Shown: positions 35,462-44,245, numbered from the stretch's first letter. The stretch is 64,000 nucleotides of DNA from Variovorax sp. V213 (GCF_041154455.1 NZ_AP028664.1:124001-188000); one strand, 5' to 3'. Notes: generated from the letters alone by a model not told the origin. Translations and numbers: made by a program.

Positions 35462-36481
35462 TCAGTCGACTTTTGCGCCGGAGTCCTTCACCACCTTCGC
35501 CCACTTCACGTGCTCGCTGGCAATCAGCTTGGTGAATTCGGCCGGCGTGTTGCCGCTCGGAATCGCGCCCTGAGCCAGCATCTTTTCCTTGATGGCGGGT
35601 GTCGCAAGCGACTTGGCCACCTCCTGCTGGATCCGGTTCACGATGTCGGGCGAGGTGCCGGCGGGCGCCAGCAGGCCGAACCACGAGCTGGCTTCATACC
35701 CCTTGAGCGCCGGGCCGCCCGCTTCCTCGACCGTCGGAAGGTCAGGCAGCGCGGGCGAGCGCTGGGCGCTGGTCACGGCCAGGGCCGTGAGCTTGCCGCC
35801 CTTGATCTGCGCCATCGACGAGGGCAGGTTGTCAAACATCACGTCTGCATTGCCACCCACCATGTCGAGCAGCGCCGGGCCCGATCCCTTGTACGGGATG
35901 TGCGCCATGAAGGTGCCGGTCATGCTCTTGAAGAGCTCGCCCGCCAGGTGGATCGAGGTGCCGCTGCCGCTCGACGCCATGTTGAGCTTGCCCGGATTGG
36001 CCTTGGCGTACTTGATGAAGTCCTGCACGTTGCGGATGTTCAATGCCTTTGCCTTGTCGGCATTCATCTCCATGACGTTCGGAACGGCCGCCACCAGCGT
36101 GATCGGCACGAAGTCCTTGATCGGGTCGAACGGCAGCTTGGGATAAAGCGCCCGGTTGATGCCGTGCGTGCCGACCGTGCCCATCAGCAGCGTATAGCCG
36201 TCGTTCGGCGCGCGTGCCACGACCTCGGCGCCCACGTTGCCGCCCGCGCCGGCGCGGTTGTCGACGATGAACTGCTGGCCGAAGGCCTTCGACAACTCGG
36301 GCGCAACGGCGCGCGCCAGGATGTCGGTGGTGCCGCCCGCTGCAAAGGGCACGACGATGCGCACCGGCTTGTTCGGCCAGGTGGTCTGGGCCCAGGAGGG
36401 CGTTGCCACGAGGGCGATGGCGGCAGCCGCAGAAGCGGCAAGCGCTACCCGCCGATTCGTTTTGAAAGTTGAAGAAGTCAT
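35462..36481 (-). CDS. Bug/TctC-family periplasmic solute receptor
   Basis: 339 residues with signal peptide ending 'ATPSWAQ'. 'WPNKPVRIVVPFAAGGTTDILARAVAPELSKAFGQQFIVDNRAGAGGNVGAEVVARAPNDGYTLL' is the standard Bug N-terminal domain; 'HIPYKGSGPALLDMVGGNADVMFDNL' forms part of the ligand cleft. Such receptors bind carboxylates for tripartite transport or signalling. No TctA/TctB permease is adjacent, as is common in this lineage. A LysR gene lies 62 bp upstream on the same strand. Confidence 0.9.
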   Translation of the reverse strand: MTSSTFKTNRRVALAASAAAAIALVATPSWAQTTWPNKPVRIVVPFAAGGTTDILARAVAPELSKAFGQQFIVDNRAGAGGNVGAEVVARAPNDGYTLLMGTVGTHGINRALYPKLPFDPIKDFVPITLVAAVPNVMEMNADKAKALNIRNVQDFIKYAKANPGKLNMASSGSGTSIHLAGELFKSMTGTFMAHIPYKGSGPALLDMVGGNADVMFDNLPSSMAQIKGGKLTALAVTSAQRSPALPDLPTVEEAGGPALKGYEASSWFGLLAPAGTSPDIVNRIQQEVAKSLATPAIKEKMLAQGAIPSGNTPAEFTKLIASEHVKWAKVVKDSGAKVD

Positions 36482-36543
36482 GCGCGCGTTTGTACAGGTG
36501 AACGGCTTCGCGCGCCGCGAGTAAAAACCCCGGTGGTGCCGGT

Positions 36544-37470
36544 CTATGCCACCTGCATCCGCTCTGCGAAGCGCTCGCTGCGAAAACGCTCCAGCACGAA
36601 GTCGATGAAGACGCGCGTCTTGGCGGGCAGCAGCTTCTTGCTCGGGTAGTAGAGCCAGACGGCGCCCGCGTCGAAATGCCACTCGGGCAGCAGGCGCACC
36701 AGTTCGCCGCTGCGAAGGCCCCGCTCGACGAAAGGCATCGGCAGCATGGCCACGCCCAGCCCCATCAGCGCGGCATGCGCAATGGCTTCGGGGTCGTTGA
36801 AGATCGCGCGCGGGCGGGGCAGTTCCACCGTGGTCTGGTCGCCGCCCGCGTGCTGCAGCGTCCAGCTGCGCAGGCGGCCCGTGGGCGAGGAGCGGCGCAG
36901 CAGCGCGTCGAACCGCACCAGCTCCGCCGGGTGCGCGGGCAGCGTGCGGCCCGCCAGATAGCCGGGGGCGGCCACCGCCACCACGTGAATGCGCGACAGC
37001 TCCCGCGCCACCATGCCGGGCGACAACTCGATGCCGCCGCCAATGGCCGCGTCGAAGCCTTCGCCCACCAGGTCCACCTGCTGGTTGTCGAAGTGCCAGT
37101 CCGGCAGGATCGACGGGTAGCGCGCGAGGAAGTCGCCCATCATCGGCAGCACGTGCTCGCGCCCGAACGCCTGGCCCATGCTCACCTTGAGCGTGCCAGC
37201 GGGTTGGCCGTTGTCCTTCGAGATATCGGCCACCGCGTCTTGCAGGGTGGCGAGCGCGCCCCCGATCTGGCCCAGGAATCGCTCGCCGCTTTCGGTGAGC
37301 GTGAGGCGGCGCGTGCTGCGCTGGAACAGCCGCACGCCCAGCCGGGTTTCCAGCCGCGCGACGTTCTTGCTGACCGCGGCAGGCGTGAGCCCAAGCCGCC
37401 GGGCCGCGGCCGAGAAGCTGCCGCCTTCCGCGCTCTGCACGAAGGACTCGAGGTGATTGAGCGGTTCCAT
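36544..37470 (-). CDS. LysR-type regulator
   Basis: 308 residues. HTH 'GGSFSAAARRLGLTPAAVSKNVARLETRLGVRLFQRSTRRLTLTESG' and an effector domain from about 90, of the group that ends with 'YYPSKKLLPAKTRVFIDFVLER'. It is divergent from an SDR gene, the arrangement in which such regulators usually control the neighbour, and a perfect dyad lies just upstream of its start. A Bug receptor follows downstream. Confidence 0.88.
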   Translation of the reverse strand: MEPLNHLESFVQSAEGGSFSAAARRLGLTPAAVSKNVARLETRLGVRLFQRSTRRLTLTESGERFLGQIGGALATLQDAVADISKDNGQPAGTLKVSMGQAFGREHVLPMMGDFLARYPSILPDWHFDNQQVDLVGEGFDAAIGGGIELSPGMVARELSRIHVVAVAAPGYLAGRTLPAHPAELVRFDALLRRSSPTGRLRSWTLQHAGGDQTTVELPRPRAIFNDPEAIAHAALMGLGVAMLPMPFVERGLRSGELVRLLPEWHFDAGAVWLYYPSKKLLPAKTRVFIDFVLERFRSERFAERMQVA

Positions 37471-37481
37471 GGACCGCTATT

Positions 37482-37498
37482 TTCAACCATGGGTTGAA
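37482..37498. promoter_or_regulatory. Candidate LysR operator TTCAACC-ATG-GGTTGAA
   Basis: A perfect 7-bp dyad (37482-37488 and 37492-37498), 11 bp upstream of the LysR start and 88 bp before the divergent SDR gene. Confidence 0.5.
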
Positions 37499-37585
37499 TT
37501 TGATTGCGCTAATTGGCGGCTACCGCAAAGGTAATGGAATCACGACACTGAAGGTCTCCATCTCAAAACCGACAGGAAAATCCTC

Positions 37586-38347
37586 ATGTCTCTCGGCAAA
37601 TCACCCTCCCCTGTCCTCGCGGGCAAAGTCGCTTTCGTCACCGGCGGTTCGCGCGGCATCGGCGCCGCCATCGTGCGCCGCCTGGTCGAAGACGGCGCCG
37701 CCGTCGCCTTCAGCTATGCCAGCTCCGGCGCCCCGGCCGACGAACTCGTGCGCAGCATCGAAGCCGAGGGCGGCCGCGCGCTGGCGCTGAAGATCGACAG
37801 CGCCGACGCCGCCGCGCTCACCGCCGGCATCGACGAGGCCGCACGCACGCTCGGCCGCATCGACGTGCTCGTCAACAACGCCGGCGTGTTCCTGCCCGGC
37901 ACCCTGGAAGATTTCTCGCTCGAGGATTTCGACCGCACGCTGGACATCAACGTGCGCGCCGTGTTCGTGGCCGCCAAGGCCGCCGTGCGGCACATGGGCG
38001 AAGGCGGCCGCATCATCAACATCGGAAGCACCAACGCCGAGCGCATGCCCTGGCCCGGCGGCAGCGCCTATGCCATGAGCAAGTCGGCACTGAAGGGACT
38101 GGTGCAGGGCCTCGCGCGCGACCTCGGCCCGCGCGGCATCACGGTGAACAACGTGCAGCCCGGCCCGGTGAACACCGACATGAACCCCGTCGACGGCCCT
38201 AACGCCGCCGCCATGCACGGCCTGATGGCGCTGGCCCGCCATGCGCGCCCCGAAGAAATCGCCGGCATGGTGGCCTACCTGGCCAGCCCCGAGGCCGGTT
38301 TCGTCACGGGCGCCAGCCTCAACATCGACGGCGGCTTCGCGGCTTGA
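37586..38347 (+). CDS. SDR family oxidoreductase (FabG-like)
   Basis: 253 residues: 'VAFVTGGSRGIGAAIVRRL' at 16-34, 'DVLVNNAGVFLPGTLEDFSLEDFDRTLDINVRAVF', catalytic 'NIGSTNAERMPWPGGSAYAMSKSALKG' (Ser, Tyr, Lys), and 'VTGASLNIDGGFA'. This is a generic NADPH-dependent SDR of the 3-oxoacyl-ACP-reductase type; the substrate is unknown. It is divergent from the LysR gene and converges on a MarR gene with 4 bp between stops. Confidence 0.88.
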   Translation: MSLGKSPSPVLAGKVAFVTGGSRGIGAAIVRRLVEDGAAVAFSYASSGAPADELVRSIEAEGGRALALKIDSADAAALTAGIDEAARTLGRIDVLVNNAGVFLPGTLEDFSLEDFDRTLDINVRAVFVAAKAAVRHMGEGGRIINIGSTNAERMPWPGGSAYAMSKSALKGLVQGLARDLGPRGITVNNVQPGPVNTDMNPVDGPNAAAMHGLMALARHARPEEIAGMVAYLASPEAGFVTGASLNIDGGFAA

Positions 38348-38351
38348 CGAC

Positions 38352-38774
38352 TCAGTCGGCGCGCTGGACGGCGGCAATGAGCTTGTCCAGGGTGGCGTCG
38401 AGGCGGGCCAGTTCGTCGGCCGTCACGCCCTCGAACAGCACGGCTTCGCGCTGCCGGCCGGACGCGCCGACGATCTCGTGCAGCGCCTTGCCGGCCGCCG
38501 TGAGATAGAGCCGGCCGCGGCGCCGGTCGGCGGGGTCGTCATGGCGCAGCACGCGCCCGTGGCGCCTCAGGCCGGCCTGGGCGCGGCTCACCGCCATCTT
38601 GTCGAGGCCGGTGAGGTCGGCAATCTGGGTCGCGTTGAGCCCGGGCTCTGCACCAAGCACTGCCATCACGCGCCATTCGTTCAGCGTGAGGTGATGCTCG
38701 CGGCCCACCTTTTCATGAAAGGGGCGCGCCGTGAGGTTCACCACCCGCACCAGCTTGAAGAACAGCGGGTCCAT
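38352..38774 (-). CDS. MarR family regulator
   Basis: 140 residues. 'LTLNEWRVMAVLGAEPGLNATQIADLTGLDKMAVSRAQAGLRRHGRVLRHDDPADRRRGRLYLTAAGKAL' is the winged helix. It starts 13 bp after the E1 beta gene in the same direction and is thus likely part of the alpha-beta-MarR operon; it may repress it. Confidence 0.87.
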   Translation of the reverse strand: MDPLFFKLVRVVNLTARPFHEKVGREHHLTLNEWRVMAVLGAEPGLNATQIADLTGLDKMAVSRAQAGLRRHGRVLRHDDPADRRRGRLYLTAAGKALHEIVGASGRQREAVLFEGVTADELARLDATLDKLIAAVQRAD

Positions 38775-38787
38775 GGCGCGCGGCGGC

Positions 38788-39759
38788 TCAGCCCAGCAGT
38801 TTTCTCGCGCCGGCCGCAATGGCTTCGGCGCCCACGCGCGATTGCGCCTCGAGCACCGGTGCGTAGCCGACCGGAATGCGCGGCGCGCCCAGCCGCGCCA
38901 CCCGGCAGCCCGTGGCCTCCGCGGCGCTGGCGGCAATTTCGGCGCCGAAGCCCGCCACCTGCACCGCCTCGTGCACCACCAGCAGCCGCCCGGTGCGCGC
39001 GCACGAAGCGAGCACCGTTTCGCGGTCCCAGGGCCAGAGCGTGCGCAGGTCGATCAGGTCGACCGCAATGCCTTCGGCCGCGAGCGTGTCGCACGCCGCG
39101 GCGCACGCCTGCATCTGCTTGCTCCAGCTCACGAGCGTGAGCGCGTCGCCCTCGCGCACGCGCCGCGCCTTGCCGAGCGGCACAGCCACGTCCTCGTTCA
39201 CTACGCCGCGTTGGCCCCAGAGCGTCTTGTGCTCGATGTAGACCACCGGATCGCCGCATTGCAGCGCCGCGCGCAACAGGCTGTAGTTGTCCTGCGGCGT
39301 CGCGGGGCTCACCACCACCACGCCCGGCAGGTGCGCGAACCAGGCCTCGAGCGACTGCGAATGCTGCGCGGCCGAGGCATCCCAGATGCCGCCCGGCATG
39401 CGCGCCACCAGCGGCACCCGGCCCTGCCCGCCGAACATGAAGCGGTTCTTGGCGGCCTGGTTCACCAGCTCGTCCATGCCGCAGAGCGCGAAGTCGACCA
39501 CGCGCATTTCCACCACGGGCCGCAGGCCCGCGAGCGCCATGCCCACGCCCGCGCCCATGATCGCGGCCTCGCTGATCGGCGTGTCGATCACGCGCTCGGC
39601 GCCGAAGGCCTGCTGCAGGCCCTTGTACTGGCCGAAGATGCCGCCGCGGCCCACGTCCTCGCCGAGCACCACCACGCGCGGATCGGCTTCCATCTCGCGC
39701 TGGACGGCGAGCACGGCGGCTTCGGAATAGCTGAGGTCCGTCGTCATCATCAGTGCCAT
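38788..39759 (-). CDS. 2-oxoacid/acetoin dehydrogenase E1 beta subunit
   Basis: 323 residues: 'MEADPRVVVLGEDVGRGGIFGQYKGLQQAFGAERVIDTPISEAAIMGAGVGMALAGLRPVVEM', 'GGIWDASAAQHSQSLEAWFAHLPGVVVVSPATP' and the C-terminal transketolase domain. It pairs with the alpha subunit upstream, overlapping by 10 bp, to form a thiamine-diphosphate enzyme. No E2 lipoyl transferase or E3 is encoded nearby. Confidence 0.9.
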   Translation of the reverse strand: MALMMTTDLSYSEAAVLAVQREMEADPRVVVLGEDVGRGGIFGQYKGLQQAFGAERVIDTPISEAAIMGAGVGMALAGLRPVVEMRVVDFALCGMDELVNQAAKNRFMFGGQGRVPLVARMPGGIWDASAAQHSQSLEAWFAHLPGVVVVSPATPQDNYSLLRAALQCGDPVVYIEHKTLWGQRGVVNEDVAVPLGKARRVREGDALTLVSWSKQMQACAAACDTLAAEGIAVDLIDLRTLWPWDRETVLASCARTGRLLVVHEAVQVAGFGAEIAASAAEATGCRVARLGAPRIPVGYAPVLEAQSRVGAEAIAAGARKLLG

Positions 39760-40775
39760 TGCCCAGCTCCGATGGTCTGCACGTCCGCGAAGGCGTCGCC
39801 GGGCTCGGGCCAGGGCGCCGCGTCGGCCACGGCCAGCGCGGTATCGACTTCGTCGCGCGCCGTGTTCTCGATCGCATCGAGCGTGGCGGCGCTGACGCCG
39901 TGCGAGAGGAGGTGCCCGCGCGCCCGCGCGATCGGATCGGTTTCGAGCGCGGCAGCCAGTTCGGCCGTATCACGGTAAGCCGCGACGTCGACCGACACAT
40001 GCCCCTTCACCCGGTAGGTCAGCGCATGCAGCAGGCGCGGCCCGCCACCGCCGCGCACCTCGGCGACCAGCCTTGCCGCAGTCTCGTGCACTGCGAATAC
40101 ATCGTTTCCATCGACCTGCGTCGCCGCGATGTCCATCGAGGCGGCGCGTGCCGACGCGCCTTCGCCGGCGGTCATCGGGCCGCTCGCGGTGGTGGCGCTC
40201 CAGCGGTTGTCTTCGCAGACGAAGAGCACCGGCAGGTCGTACACGCGCGCCCAGTTCAGCGCCTCGAGAAAGGGCCCGCGGTTGATCGCTCCATCGCCGA
40301 AGAAGCAAACGGTGATGTCGCCGCTTTTCTGAAGCAGCTTCTGCGCATGCGCCGCACCCACCGCAATCGGCAGGCCGGCCGCCACCACGCCGTTCGCGCC
40401 CAGCATGCCGACGGAAAAATCCGCGATGTGCATCGAGCCGCCCTTGCCGCCGTTGAAACCGGTGGCCTTGCCGAACAGCTCGCACATCATCCGTGTCAGG
40501 TCCGCGCCCTTGGCCAGCGTATGGCCGTGGCCGCGGTGGGTGGAGGTGAGGTAGTCGCTCGTTCGCAGATGGGCGCACACGCCGGCCGGCACGGCTTCCT
40601 GTCCGGTCGAGAGGTGCAGCGGTCCGCGCACCTTGGCGGAGCCGGCGGCCTGCTGGCCATAGGCGCTCACGCCGCCCTGGCTCGCCGCTTCCGCAGCATT
40701 CTCGAAGGCGCGGATGCGCACCATGGTGCGGTACAGCGCCTGGCCGGCGCCGCGCGGTGAAATGCTCGGACCCAT
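39750..40775 (-). CDS. 2-oxoacid/acetoin dehydrogenase E1 alpha subunit
   Basis: 341 residues. The thiamine diphosphate motif is 'GDGAINRGPFLEALNWARVYDLPVLFVCEDN'; 'STHRGHGHTLAKGADLTRMMCELFGKATGFNGGKGGSMHIAD' is the active-site loop block typical of AcoA/PdhA. Regulatory phosphorylation loops of eukaryotic E1 are not relevant. With its beta partner it would decarboxylate a 2-oxoacid or cleave acetoin, but substrate and E2 partner cannot be told. It is divergent from the LacI regulator. Confidence 0.9.
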   Translation of the reverse strand: MGPSISPRGAGQALYRTMVRIRAFENAAEAASQGGVSAYGQQAAGSAKVRGPLHLSTGQEAVPAGVCAHLRTSDYLTSTHRGHGHTLAKGADLTRMMCELFGKATGFNGGKGGSMHIADFSVGMLGANGVVAAGLPIAVGAAHAQKLLQKSGDITVCFFGDGAINRGPFLEALNWARVYDLPVLFVCEDNRWSATTASGPMTAGEGASARAASMDIAATQVDGNDVFAVHETAARLVAEVRGGGGPRLLHALTYRVKGHVSVDVAAYRDTAELAAALETDPIARARGHLLSHGVSAATLDAIENTARDEVDTALAVADAAPWPEPGDAFADVQTIGAGQWH

Positions 40776-40874
40776 CTTGTCTCCAACGCCGTTGAAACCG
40801 GCGGCTCTGGCAAAAATCGTATCAAACGAGACGGAAATCCGGCACGGGGCTTACCCCCGCCGGCTCGGCTTCGC

Positions 40875-40886
40875 GATATCGGTAAC
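40875..40886. promoter_or_regulatory. GntR-type operator copy 1 (GATATCGGTAAC)
   Basis: One mismatch from the two GATACCGGTAAC copies at 44102 and 44181. It lies 67 bp upstream of the LacI-family gene and 99 bp upstream of the divergent E1 alpha gene. Confidence 0.55.
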
Positions 40887-40952
40887 CTAAGCTCTCTCTT
40901 CCAGCCATCCGTCGCCTATCCTCGGACCTGCATTCCAGAGAGACCCAGTCCC

Positions 40953-42008
40953 TTGCCCTCGACCAAAGCCTCCGCCCCCCTGCCTCGTCCGGCGACGATG
41001 GCCGACGTCGCCGCGCGCGTCGGCGTCTCCAAGATGACCGTGTCGCGTGCGCTCAACCGCCGCACGGGCAGCGACCGCGCGACCTCGGAGGCGCTGCGCC
41101 AGCGCATCCTGCAGGCTTGCGAAGAGATGGGCTATGTCATCGACCAGACCGCGCGCACCTTCTCCAGCAAGCGCTCGGGCTTCGTCGCGGTGCTGATTCC
41201 GTCGCTGAACAACTCCAACTTTTCCGAGACCGCACAAGGCATTGCGGCCGCCCTGGAAGCGCGCGGGCTGCAGCTGCTGCTGGGCTACACCGACTACCGG
41301 GTGGAGACGGAAGAGCGCCTTGTCCGGGCGATGCTCGCGCGCCGCCCCGAGGGCGTGATCCTCACCGGAGGCGCCCACACGCCCGCCGCACGCGCCATGC
41401 TGCAGGCGGCCGGCATCCCGGTGGTCGAGACCTGGGACCTGCCCGCCACGCCCATCGAGCACACGGTGGGCTTCTCCAACGCGCAAGCGGCCGCCGCGAT
41501 GGTGCGGCACCTGCACGCCCAGGGCTACCGGCGCATCGCCTTTATCGGCGGCACCTCGAACCGCGACACCCGTGGGGCCGACCGGCAGCGCGGCTATGCC
41601 GAGGCGATCCGCGAACTGGGGCTGCCCGATGGCCGCGTCATCAGCTTCGGCCAGCCGCCCATCTCGATGGCGCAAGGTGGCGAGGCCGTGGTGCAGCTGA
41701 TCCGACAATGGCCCGACGTGGATGCGGTGATGTGCGTGTCCGACCTCTCGGCCTTCGGCGCGCTGATGGAATGCCAGCGCCGCGGCTGGGACGTGCCGGG
41801 CCGCATCGCGATCGCGGGCTTCGGCGACTTCGAGGTGGCCCGCGCCTGCCATCCGCGCATCACCACCGTGGCGGTGGACTGCGTGGGCATCGGGCGGGCC
41901 GCGGGCGAACTGCTGCTGCGGGTGATCGACCGCGCCCGCGAAGGCCTCCGGCCGCCCGCGGAAACGGTGCTGATCCCGTTTCGCATCGAGCAGCGGGAAA
42001 GCTCCTGA
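40953..42008 (+). CDS. LacI-family regulator, gluconate repressor (GntR)-like
   Basis: 351 residues from a TTG start (an ATG at 40998 would drop the first 15 residues). HTH 'ATMADVAARVGVSKMTVSRALNRRTGSDRATSEALRQRI' with hinge 'YVIDQTARTFSSKRSGFVAVLIPSLNN'. The ligand domain resembles E. coli GntR/IdnR. The genes downstream encode idonate, ketogluconate and gluconate enzymes, so gluconate or an idonate derivative is the likely inducer. Confidence 0.88.
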   Translation: MPSTKASAPLPRPATMADVAARVGVSKMTVSRALNRRTGSDRATSEALRQRILQACEEMGYVIDQTARTFSSKRSGFVAVLIPSLNNSNFSETAQGIAAALEARGLQLLLGYTDYRVETEERLVRAMLARRPEGVILTGGAHTPAARAMLQAAGIPVVETWDLPATPIEHTVGFSNAQAAAAMVRHLHAQGYRRIAFIGGTSNRDTRGADRQRGYAEAIRELGLPDGRVISFGQPPISMAQGGEAVVQLIRQWPDVDAVMCVSDLSAFGALMECQRRGWDVPGRIAIAGFGDFEVARACHPRITTVAVDCVGIGRAAGELLLRVIDRAREGLRPPAETVLIPFRIEQRESS

Positions 42009-42014
42009 GACCGA

Positions 42015-43088
42015 TCAGGCCGCGGCGGTTTCCGCGCCGGCGTCGGCAAAGTCGATCAGCACCTTCATCGCGCGCTGGCGGTCGCTTGCCAGCTCGAAGG
42101 CCTCGCGCGCCTGCTGCATCGGGAAGGTGTGCGACACGACCGGCGACAGGTCGACCCGCCCTTCGTTGATGAGCCGCACCGCCAGCGCGAACTCCGCATG
42201 GAAGCGGAACGAGCCGCAGATGCTGAGTTCCTTCGCAACCACCATGTTCTGCGGAATGCTCACGTCGCCGCCCAGGCCCAGCTGCACCACCACGCCGCGC
42301 GGGCGCATGACCTCCAGCCCGTCGCGCAGGGCGCGCTCGTTGCCCGAGCATTCGAGCATCACGTCGAAGGTGCCCTTGTCGGCCGAATAGCGCGACACCC
42401 AGGCCTTGTCCTGTGCGACGTTGATGGTGTGGTCGGCGCCCATGGCGCGCGCGAAGGCGAGCGGCTCGTCGACCACGTCGGTGGCGGTGATCTCGGCCGC
42501 GCCGTGTGCACGCGCGGCTGCAATGGCCAGCACGCCGATGGGCCCGCAGCCCGACACCAGCACGCGCTTACCCAAGAGCGGGCCTGCGCGCGACACGCCA
42601 TGCAGCCCCACCGAGAATGGCTCGGCCAGCGCCGCGAGGCGCAGCGGCACGTGCGCCGCCACCTTCACGCACTGCGTGGCCTCGCACAGCAGCATGTTGC
42701 GGAACGCGCCCTGAACGTGCGGCGTGCGCATGGCGCTGCCGTAGAAGCGCATGTCGAGGCACTGGTTGGGCAGGCCCTCCAGGCAGAACTTGCAGGCGCC
42801 GCACGGGCGGCTCGGGTTGATGGCCACCTTGTCGCCGATGCGCACGCTGTCGACGCCGGGCGCCGTGGCCACCACGGTGCCGGCCACTTCATGGCCCAGC
42901 ACCATCGGCTCCTTGATGCGCACGGTGCCGAAGCCGCCGTTGTGAAAGTAATGCAGGTCGGAGCCGCAGATGCCGCCCATGCCAACCTTCACCAGCACCT
43001 GGCCCGGACCGATGTCTCCGGCGTCCTGTTCTTCCAGGCGCAGGTCATCGGGGGCGTGGATCACGAGGCACATACAACGCATACGCAT
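42015..43088 (-). CDS. Zinc-dependent alcohol dehydrogenase, L-idonate 5-dehydrogenase-like
   Basis: 357 residues with AAGGAG just before ATG. Catalytic zinc ligands lie in 'CGSDLHYFHNGG' and 'GHEVAG'; the structural zinc loop is 'CGACKFCLEGLPNQC'; the coenzyme motif is 'VLVSGCGPIGVLAI'. Sequence and context (2-ketogluconate reductase, gluconate 5-dehydrogenase, gluconokinase) point to L-idonate 5-dehydrogenase, which makes 5-ketogluconate. It is second in the two-gene minus-strand operon and ends 7 bp from the LacI gene. Confidence 0.87.
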   Translation of the reverse strand: MRMRCMCLVIHAPDDLRLEEQDAGDIGPGQVLVKVGMGGICGSDLHYFHNGGFGTVRIKEPMVLGHEVAGTVVATAPGVDSVRIGDKVAINPSRPCGACKFCLEGLPNQCLDMRFYGSAMRTPHVQGAFRNMLLCEATQCVKVAAHVPLRLAALAEPFSVGLHGVSRAGPLLGKRVLVSGCGPIGVLAIAAARAHGAAEITATDVVDEPLAFARAMGADHTINVAQDKAWVSRYSADKGTFDVMLECSGNERALRDGLEVMRPRGVVVQLGLGGDVSIPQNMVVAKELSICGSFRFHAEFALAVRLINEGRVDLSPVVSHTFPMQQAREAFELASDRQRAMKVLIDFADAGAETAAA

Positions 43089-43107
43089 GGGGTTCTCCTT
43101 CAGGCCT

Positions 43108-44061
43108 TCAGGCGACCGGGGTGACGAGGGGCTGGCCACCGAAGTGGGCCTGCAGATTACGGCGAACCAGTTCGCCCATGGCGCGGCGGGTCTCCTCGGT
43201 GCCGCTGCCATGGTGCGGATGCAGCACCACATTGTCGAGCGCCGCAAAGCGCGGGTCGATGCGGGGCTCGTTCAGGAACACGTCGAGCGCCGCGCCTGCG
43301 ATGGCGCGCTGCTCGAGCGCCTGCAGCAGCGCGCCCTCGTCCACCGTGGTGCCGCGCGACACATTCACCAGCCAGCCCTTGGGGCCGAGCGCCTGCAGCA
43401 CCTCGGCGTCGACGATGCCGCGCGTGGCCTCGCCGCCGGGCAGGATGACGATGAGCACGTCGCACCATTCGGCCATGGCCGTGAGGCTGTTGAAGTGGCG
43501 CAGCGGACTGTCTTCGCGCGCCGTGCGGCTGAAGTACCCCAGCTCCATCTCGAAGCCCGAGAGCCGCCGCGCGATGGTGCTGCCGATGCGCCCGAAACCG
43601 GCAATGCCCACGCGCTGGCCGAAGACGCGCGTGGCCAGCGGCATCGGGCCCTTGGCCCATTCGCCGCTGCGCACGAAGCGGTCGCCGGCCGGAATGCGCC
43701 GCTGCAGCGCGAGCGTGAGGCCCACGGCGAGGTCGGCCACGTCGCCGTTGAGCACGTCGGGTGTGTTCGTGACGCGGATGCCGCGCGCGCGGCAGGCCGC
43801 AAGGTCGATGCCGTCGGTGCCCACGCCGTAGCAGGCGACCAGCTCCAGCCTGGGCAGGGAGGCAATCAGCTCGGCGCTCGCGCCCAGCTCGCCCCGCGTG
43901 GCCACCGCGCGGATCTCCGGGGAGTGTTCGGCGATGAAGGCCTGCCGGTCCGGCGCTTCCCACCAGCGAAGCAGCGTGTAGCTCGCCGCCATTGGCGCCA
44001 TGTCCCATTCCGGATAGGGGCCGGGCATCAGCACGTGCGGGGGTCTGGCGGCAGCGGTCAA
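43108..44061 (-). CDS. 2-hydroxyacid dehydrogenase (2-ketogluconate/hydroxypyruvate reductase-like)
   Basis: 317 residues from a TTG start with AGAGGAGA upstream. NAD motif 'VGIAGFGRIGSTIARRLSGF' at about 142-160; substrate and catalytic residues include Arg in 'LVNVSRGTTVDEGALLQAL', Glu in 'LDVFLNEPRID' and His in 'VLHPHHGSGTEETRR'. D-2-hydroxyacid dehydrogenases of the GhrB type reduce 2-ketogluconate, glyoxylate or hydroxypyruvate. It precedes the idonate dehydrogenase gene by 19 bp and diverges from the gluconate 5-dehydrogenase gene. Confidence 0.85.
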   Translation of the reverse strand: MTAAARPPHVLMPGPYPEWDMAPMAASYTLLRWWEAPDRQAFIAEHSPEIRAVATRGELGASAELIASLPRLELVACYGVGTDGIDLAACRARGIRVTNTPDVLNGDVADLAVGLTLALQRRIPAGDRFVRSGEWAKGPMPLATRVFGQRVGIAGFGRIGSTIARRLSGFEMELGYFSRTAREDSPLRHFNSLTAMAEWCDVLIVILPGGEATRGIVDAEVLQALGPKGWLVNVSRGTTVDEGALLQALEQRAIAGAALDVFLNEPRIDPRFAALDNVVLHPHHGSGTEETRRAMGELVRRNLQAHFGGQPLVTPVA

Positions 44062-44101
44062 GCGGATTCTCCTCTGGGATGGCGCGGCTGGGCGCAATAT
44101 A

Positions 44102-44113
44102 GATACCGGTAAC
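44102..44113. promoter_or_regulatory. GntR-type operator copy 2 (GATACCGGTAAC)
   Basis: Lies 40 bp upstream of the TTG start of the minus-strand hydroxyacid dehydrogenase gene. Identical to the copy at 44181-44192, 79 bp away. Confidence 0.65.
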
Positions 44114-44165
44114 TTTAACCGCTGCCTGAAGGCGTTCAAAGGAAGTTCCACCAAGGTTTTCACCC

Positions 44166-44194
44166 TTGACGGTTCAATAGGATACCGGTAACGT
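44166..44194 (+). promoter_or_regulatory. Promoter of the gluconate 5-dehydrogenase/gluconokinase operon
   Basis: TTGACG (44166-44171), 17-bp spacer, TAACGT (44189-44194). The operator copy at 44181-44192 overlaps the spacer and -10, so repressor binding would exclude polymerase. Only three of six -10 bases match consensus. Confidence 0.5.
44181..44192. promoter_or_regulatory. GntR-type operator copy 3 (GATACCGGTAAC)
   Basis: Exact 12-bp copy, read as GTTACCGGTATC on the other strand, the core seen in E. coli gluconate regulator sites. It overlaps the candidate promoter of the plus-strand operon. Confidence 0.65.
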
Positions 44195-44245
44195 ATTTGC
44201 ATTGCCGCCACGGGCGCATTCCGCCCATTCCTCCTGGAGCTCCGC

